Source of the DNA: Eubacterium sp.
GTDB taxonomy: Bacteria; Bacillota; Clostridia; Lachnospirales; Lachnospiraceae
Direction: 5' to 3'
Length of the DNA stretch: 8,372 nucleotides
Assembly: GCA_021442545.1 (NCBI GenBank)
Contig: JABUSX010000256.1
Span: 1-8,372 of the forward strand
The stretch's first letter is position 1; the number at the start of each line of letters is the position of its first letter. Of this stretch, positions 6,752 to 8,372 are shown piece after piece. A model generated the notes under the pieces. That model did not search any database, was not told where the DNA came from, and was given only the letters and a program-made list of their open reading frames with translations. A program made the translations under genes and the position numbers.

Positions 6752-6831
6752 GCCGGATAAACAAATCACGCAGATCTGTCGTGTATCCGCCCGCCGGATA
6801 AATCTGTACGGAAGATACACTTGCAGATACA
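6752..6831 (+). promoter_or_regulatory. Repeat-rich spacer upstream of rsfS with competing stems
   Basis: The 140-base gap 6737-6876 has no gene. It holds GCCGGATAAA twice (6752-6761, 6793-6802), ATCTGT twice (6774-6779, 6802-6807) and AGATACA twice (6813-6819, 6825-6831). Hairpin TATCCG/CGGATA (6784-6789 with 6795-6800) cannot form together with GTGTATC/GATACAC (6781-6787 with 6814-6820). That is the shape of a two-state leader, although no T-run or known riboswitch core was seen. In related Clostridia this place often holds an LCP/LytR-type gene. Confidence 0.35.
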
Positions 6832-6876
6832 GAATTTCGAAACAATACGAGAACCCACAGATCAGGAGGGAAGAGT

Positions 6877-7233
6877 ATGACGCCGAAGGAAATGGCTAAA
6901 CTTGTTGTTCAGACTCTGGAAGACCGTAAAGCAACGGATATCAAGGTCATTAATATTGAAAAAATCTCTGCTTTGGCTGATTATTTCATCATTGCCAGCG
7001 GCAGCAACCACAGTCAGGTACAGGCAATGGCTGACCACGTGGAAGAGGCACTCGGCCGTCTGGGAGCAGAGCCGAAAAGCATTGAAGGCTATCGTGCAGC
7101 AAACTGGATCCTGATGGATTACGGCGATATTATTCTTCATATTTTCGATGAAGAAAACCGGCTGTTTTATGATATCGAACGGATCTGGAGAGACGGAACA
7201 CCGGAGAGCCTCAAAGAAGAAGAGCAGCAATGA
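6877..7233 (+). CDS. rsfS: Ribosomal silencing factor RsfS
   Basis: A 118-residue RsfS (Iojap/YbeB family), which binds L14 on the free 50S and blocks joining with 30S during nutrient shortage. Family signatures are the opening helix MAKLVVQTLEDRKATDI, ADYFIIASGSNHSQVQAMADHV (from about residue 34), the conserved GYRAANWILMDYGDIILHIF and the C-terminal FYDIERIW. The length is usual, with a short acidic end rich in Glu and Gln. The ATG at 6877 has a strong AGGAGGG (6864-6870) six bases upstream, better than its neighbours nadD and yqeK. It is the last + strand gene and converges on lexA. The silencing role comes from the family; all residues I can judge look intact. Confidence 0.96.
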   Translation: MTPKEMAKLVVQTLEDRKATDIKVINIEKISALADYFIIASGSNHSQVQAMADHVEEALGRLGAEPKSIEGYRAANWILMDYGDIILHIFDEENRLFYDIERIWRDGTPESLKEEEQQ

Positions 7234-7261
7234 TCCTTTCCCTGAAGAAAAGAAGCGGTGT

Positions 7262-7334
7262 GTTATCCGGAGGTGCAGGGTAAAGCCCTGTAGCCGATCG
7301 GTTATGCCAGGGAATAACGGTATTTCGGATTTTA
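7262..7334 (+). terminator. Structured convergent end between rsfS and lexA, possible terminator
   Basis: After rsfS, CAGGG/CCCTG (7276-7280 with 7286-7290, loop TAAAG) is followed by an irregular stem of CCGA/TCGG (7294-7297 with 7325-7328) and GTTAT/ATAAC (7301-7305 with 7314-7318), then ATTTTAT. An enclosing ATCCG/CGGAT (7265-7269 with 7326-7330) competes with the second stem. It may end the + strand operon. On the lexA strand no T-run follows, so lexA termination is unclear. Confidence 0.4.
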
Positions 7335-8000
7335 TCTGAAAAACCGGAATACACCGATCACGACTCCAAGAATATGAAGATCCCTTGTAAAAGGAATCAG
7401 AATCGGCGCCATGTTTTTGTTCTGCGGCTGCAGACGGACATGGTCCTTTTCTTTATAATAGGTTTTTACCGTAGCCGAATCATCAATTAATGCTACGACC
7501 ATGTCGCCGTTTTCTGCCGCATTCTGCTGCATAACCAGGACATAGTCTCCGTCAAGGATCCCGGCTTCGATCATGCTTTCCCCCTCGATCTTCAGGAAGA
7601 AAGTCTGCCGGTTCGGAAGCCTGTCCACGGGCATCGGAAAATAATCTTCGATCTGCTCGACAGCCAGAAGAGGTTCCCCTGCAGCCACGTGACCGACAAC
7701 AGGGATCTGCGCAATCTCTGAAGAAGGAGAAGTTTCTGAATCTGTCAGGCCGCGCTGCTGCAGACGATCTTTCTGAAAATCCGGATCGAGAATCTCAATT
7801 GCGCGCGGTTTTGCAGCATCTCTGTGTATAAAGCCGTTCCGTTCCAGGGAAGCCAGATGACTATGTACTGTAGAGGTCGATTTCAGATTTACGGCCTCAC
7901 AGATTTCCCGCACGGAAGGAGGAAATCCACGATCCAGAATTTCCTTCTTTAAATAATTTAAAATCTCTTTCTGTTTACGTGAAATCGTATCTTTACGCAT
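7332..8000 (-). CDS. lexA: LexA repressor
   Basis: A 222-residue LexA that represses SOS genes and cuts itself when RecA-ssDNA is present. The N-terminal winged helix-turn-helix (residues 1-70) includes LKKEILDRGFPPSVREIC and STSTVHSHLASLERNGFI. The cleavage site is A107-G108 in VGHVAAGEP. The catalytic dyad is S142 (IEGESM) and K179 (ATVKTYY). The frame runs another 55 codons upstream, but I start at the ATG 8000-7998 because MRKDTISRKQKEIL is where family members begin and the extension has no LexA character. The ribosome binding site is weak (CAGG, about eight bases away). It is convergent to rsfS and probably monocistronic. Confidence 0.96.
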   Translation of the reverse strand: MRKDTISRKQKEILNYLKKEILDRGFPPSVREICEAVNLKSTSTVHSHLASLERNGFIHRDAAKPRAIEILDPDFQKDRLQQRGLTDSETSPSSEIAQIPVVGHVAAGEPLLAVEQIEDYFPMPVDRLPNRQTFFLKIEGESMIEAGILDGDYVLVMQQNAAENGDMVVALIDDSATVKTYYKEKDHVRLQPQNKNMAPILIPFTRDLHILGVVIGVFRFFR

Positions 8001-8058
8001 AGCATATACCTGTATAAATAAGCGGCACGAATCCGGATCATAAAAACCGTACCTGCTG

Positions 8059-8086
8059 ATTATCAATTTATAAACATCTGAATCAA
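8059..8086 (-). promoter_or_regulatory. Probable lexA promoter with only a degenerate SOS-box-like site
   Basis: Read on the - strand, TTGATT (8086-8081), a 16-base spacer and GATAAT (8064-8059) give a promoter about 60 bases before the lexA start. The Gram-positive SOS box (CGAAC-N4-GTTCG type) is not present between lexA and the upstream gene. The closest match is GATTCAGATGTTTA, which overlaps the -35 and spacer and has one good half, ATGTTT. Confidence 0.4.
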
Positions 8087-8112
8087 AACAACTGTACTCT
8101 TGTAATCGGATC

Positions 8113-8372
8113 TCAGGAAATATAAAGACCGCAGGGCGTTTCCATTGTGATCTTATCAATTTCAAGATGCATGACCTTGCCGTGAAGAGGAGGGAAACAG
8201 TACTTCTGAAAAAAACAGTTCATATCATTCAGTGCTTCCTGCTCCGTCAGATCTCCGATCGTCTGCTTTATCTCTATAAGATTATTCATCAAAAGATCTT
8301 TCGGTATACACAGAAAATCATCCAGCTGAAACTCTGCGCCGAAATATTCCTGCAAACGCCACGGTCTGGTTC
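8113..8372 (-). CDS. Hypothetical protein, C-terminal part (runs off the right edge)
   Basis: An open frame enters from the right edge and stops at TGA (8115-8113), giving about 86 residues. I do not recognise the family. The visible part reads TRPWRLQEYFGAEFQLDDFL, then a helical, acidic section (EIKQTIGDLTEQEALNDMN) and CFFQKYCFPPLHGKVMHLEI, ending ETPCGLYIS. It has three Cys in scattered positions, no membrane segment and no signal peptide. The TTG at 8355 is only an arbitrary start; the codons before it stay open and read naturally, so the gene most likely begins outside. It points the same way as lexA but ends 112 bases before it, and a separate lexA promoter fits in between. It could also be a spurious frame, since no motif supports it. 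Confidence 0.5.
   Translation of the reverse strand, partial: TRPWRLQEYFGAEFQLDDFLCIPKDLLMNNLIEIKQTIGDLTEQEALNDMNCFFQKYCFPPLHGKVMHLEIDKITMETPCGLYIS

Noticed and set aside
7262..7320. c-di-GMP-I riboswitch
   Set aside because: Only short resemblances; the receptor and tetraloop half is absent and the element follows rsfS rather than leading a gene.
8001..8165. N-terminal extension of lexA by 55 residues
   Set aside because: The extension has no LexA character, covers the proposed promoter, and overlaps the stop of the upstream gene. The family start MRKDTISRKQ fits the ATG at 8000.

Overview
The window reads as chromosomal core DNA from a Clostridia-type Firmicute, most like Lachnospiraceae. 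The gene order RNase E/G, rplU, rpmA, obgE, yhbY, nadD, yqeK, rsfS followed by a convergent lexA is typical of that group. AGGAGG-type ribosome binding sites and TTGACA/TATAAT-like promoters agree with it. No rRNA, tRNA, CRISPR array, insertion sequence or prophage gene was seen.

Layout. Positions 2-1780 are one uninterrupted reading frame that starts as a MgtE magnesium transporter and, near 1031-1050, switches in frame to the catalytic part of an RNase E/G. This is either a real deletion fusion or an assembly chimera. A 224-base gap (1781-2004) holds two palindromic boxes 21 bp apart and a promoter for a degV-family lipid-binding gene (2005-2886). A further gap carries a strong promoter (2994-3022) and a structured leader for rplU (L21). 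rpmA (L27), an attenuator-like hairpin, obgE, yhbY (4-base overlap), nadD, yqeK and rsfS follow on the + strand to 7233. On the - strand, lexA (8000-7332) converges on rsfS, and the 3' end of an unrecognised gene enters from the right edge (8372-8113).

How the genes work together. L21, L27, ObgE, YhbY and RsfS serve the large ribosomal subunit: structure, assembly, and silencing when the cell starves. RNase E/G would process RNA in the same theme. NadD makes the NAD precursor, and YqeK hydrolyses Ap4A in the usual partner position. LexA governs the SOS response and is probably transcribed on its own.

The most unusual points are two. The first is the MgtE/RNase chimera. The second is the absence of the Prp protease gene between rplU and rpmA, together with an L27 that already begins at the residue Prp would normally expose. 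The rplU leader, the spacer with competing stems upstream of rsfS, and a lexA promoter without a clear SOS box deserve a second look. I did not find a wholly new multi-gene system here.
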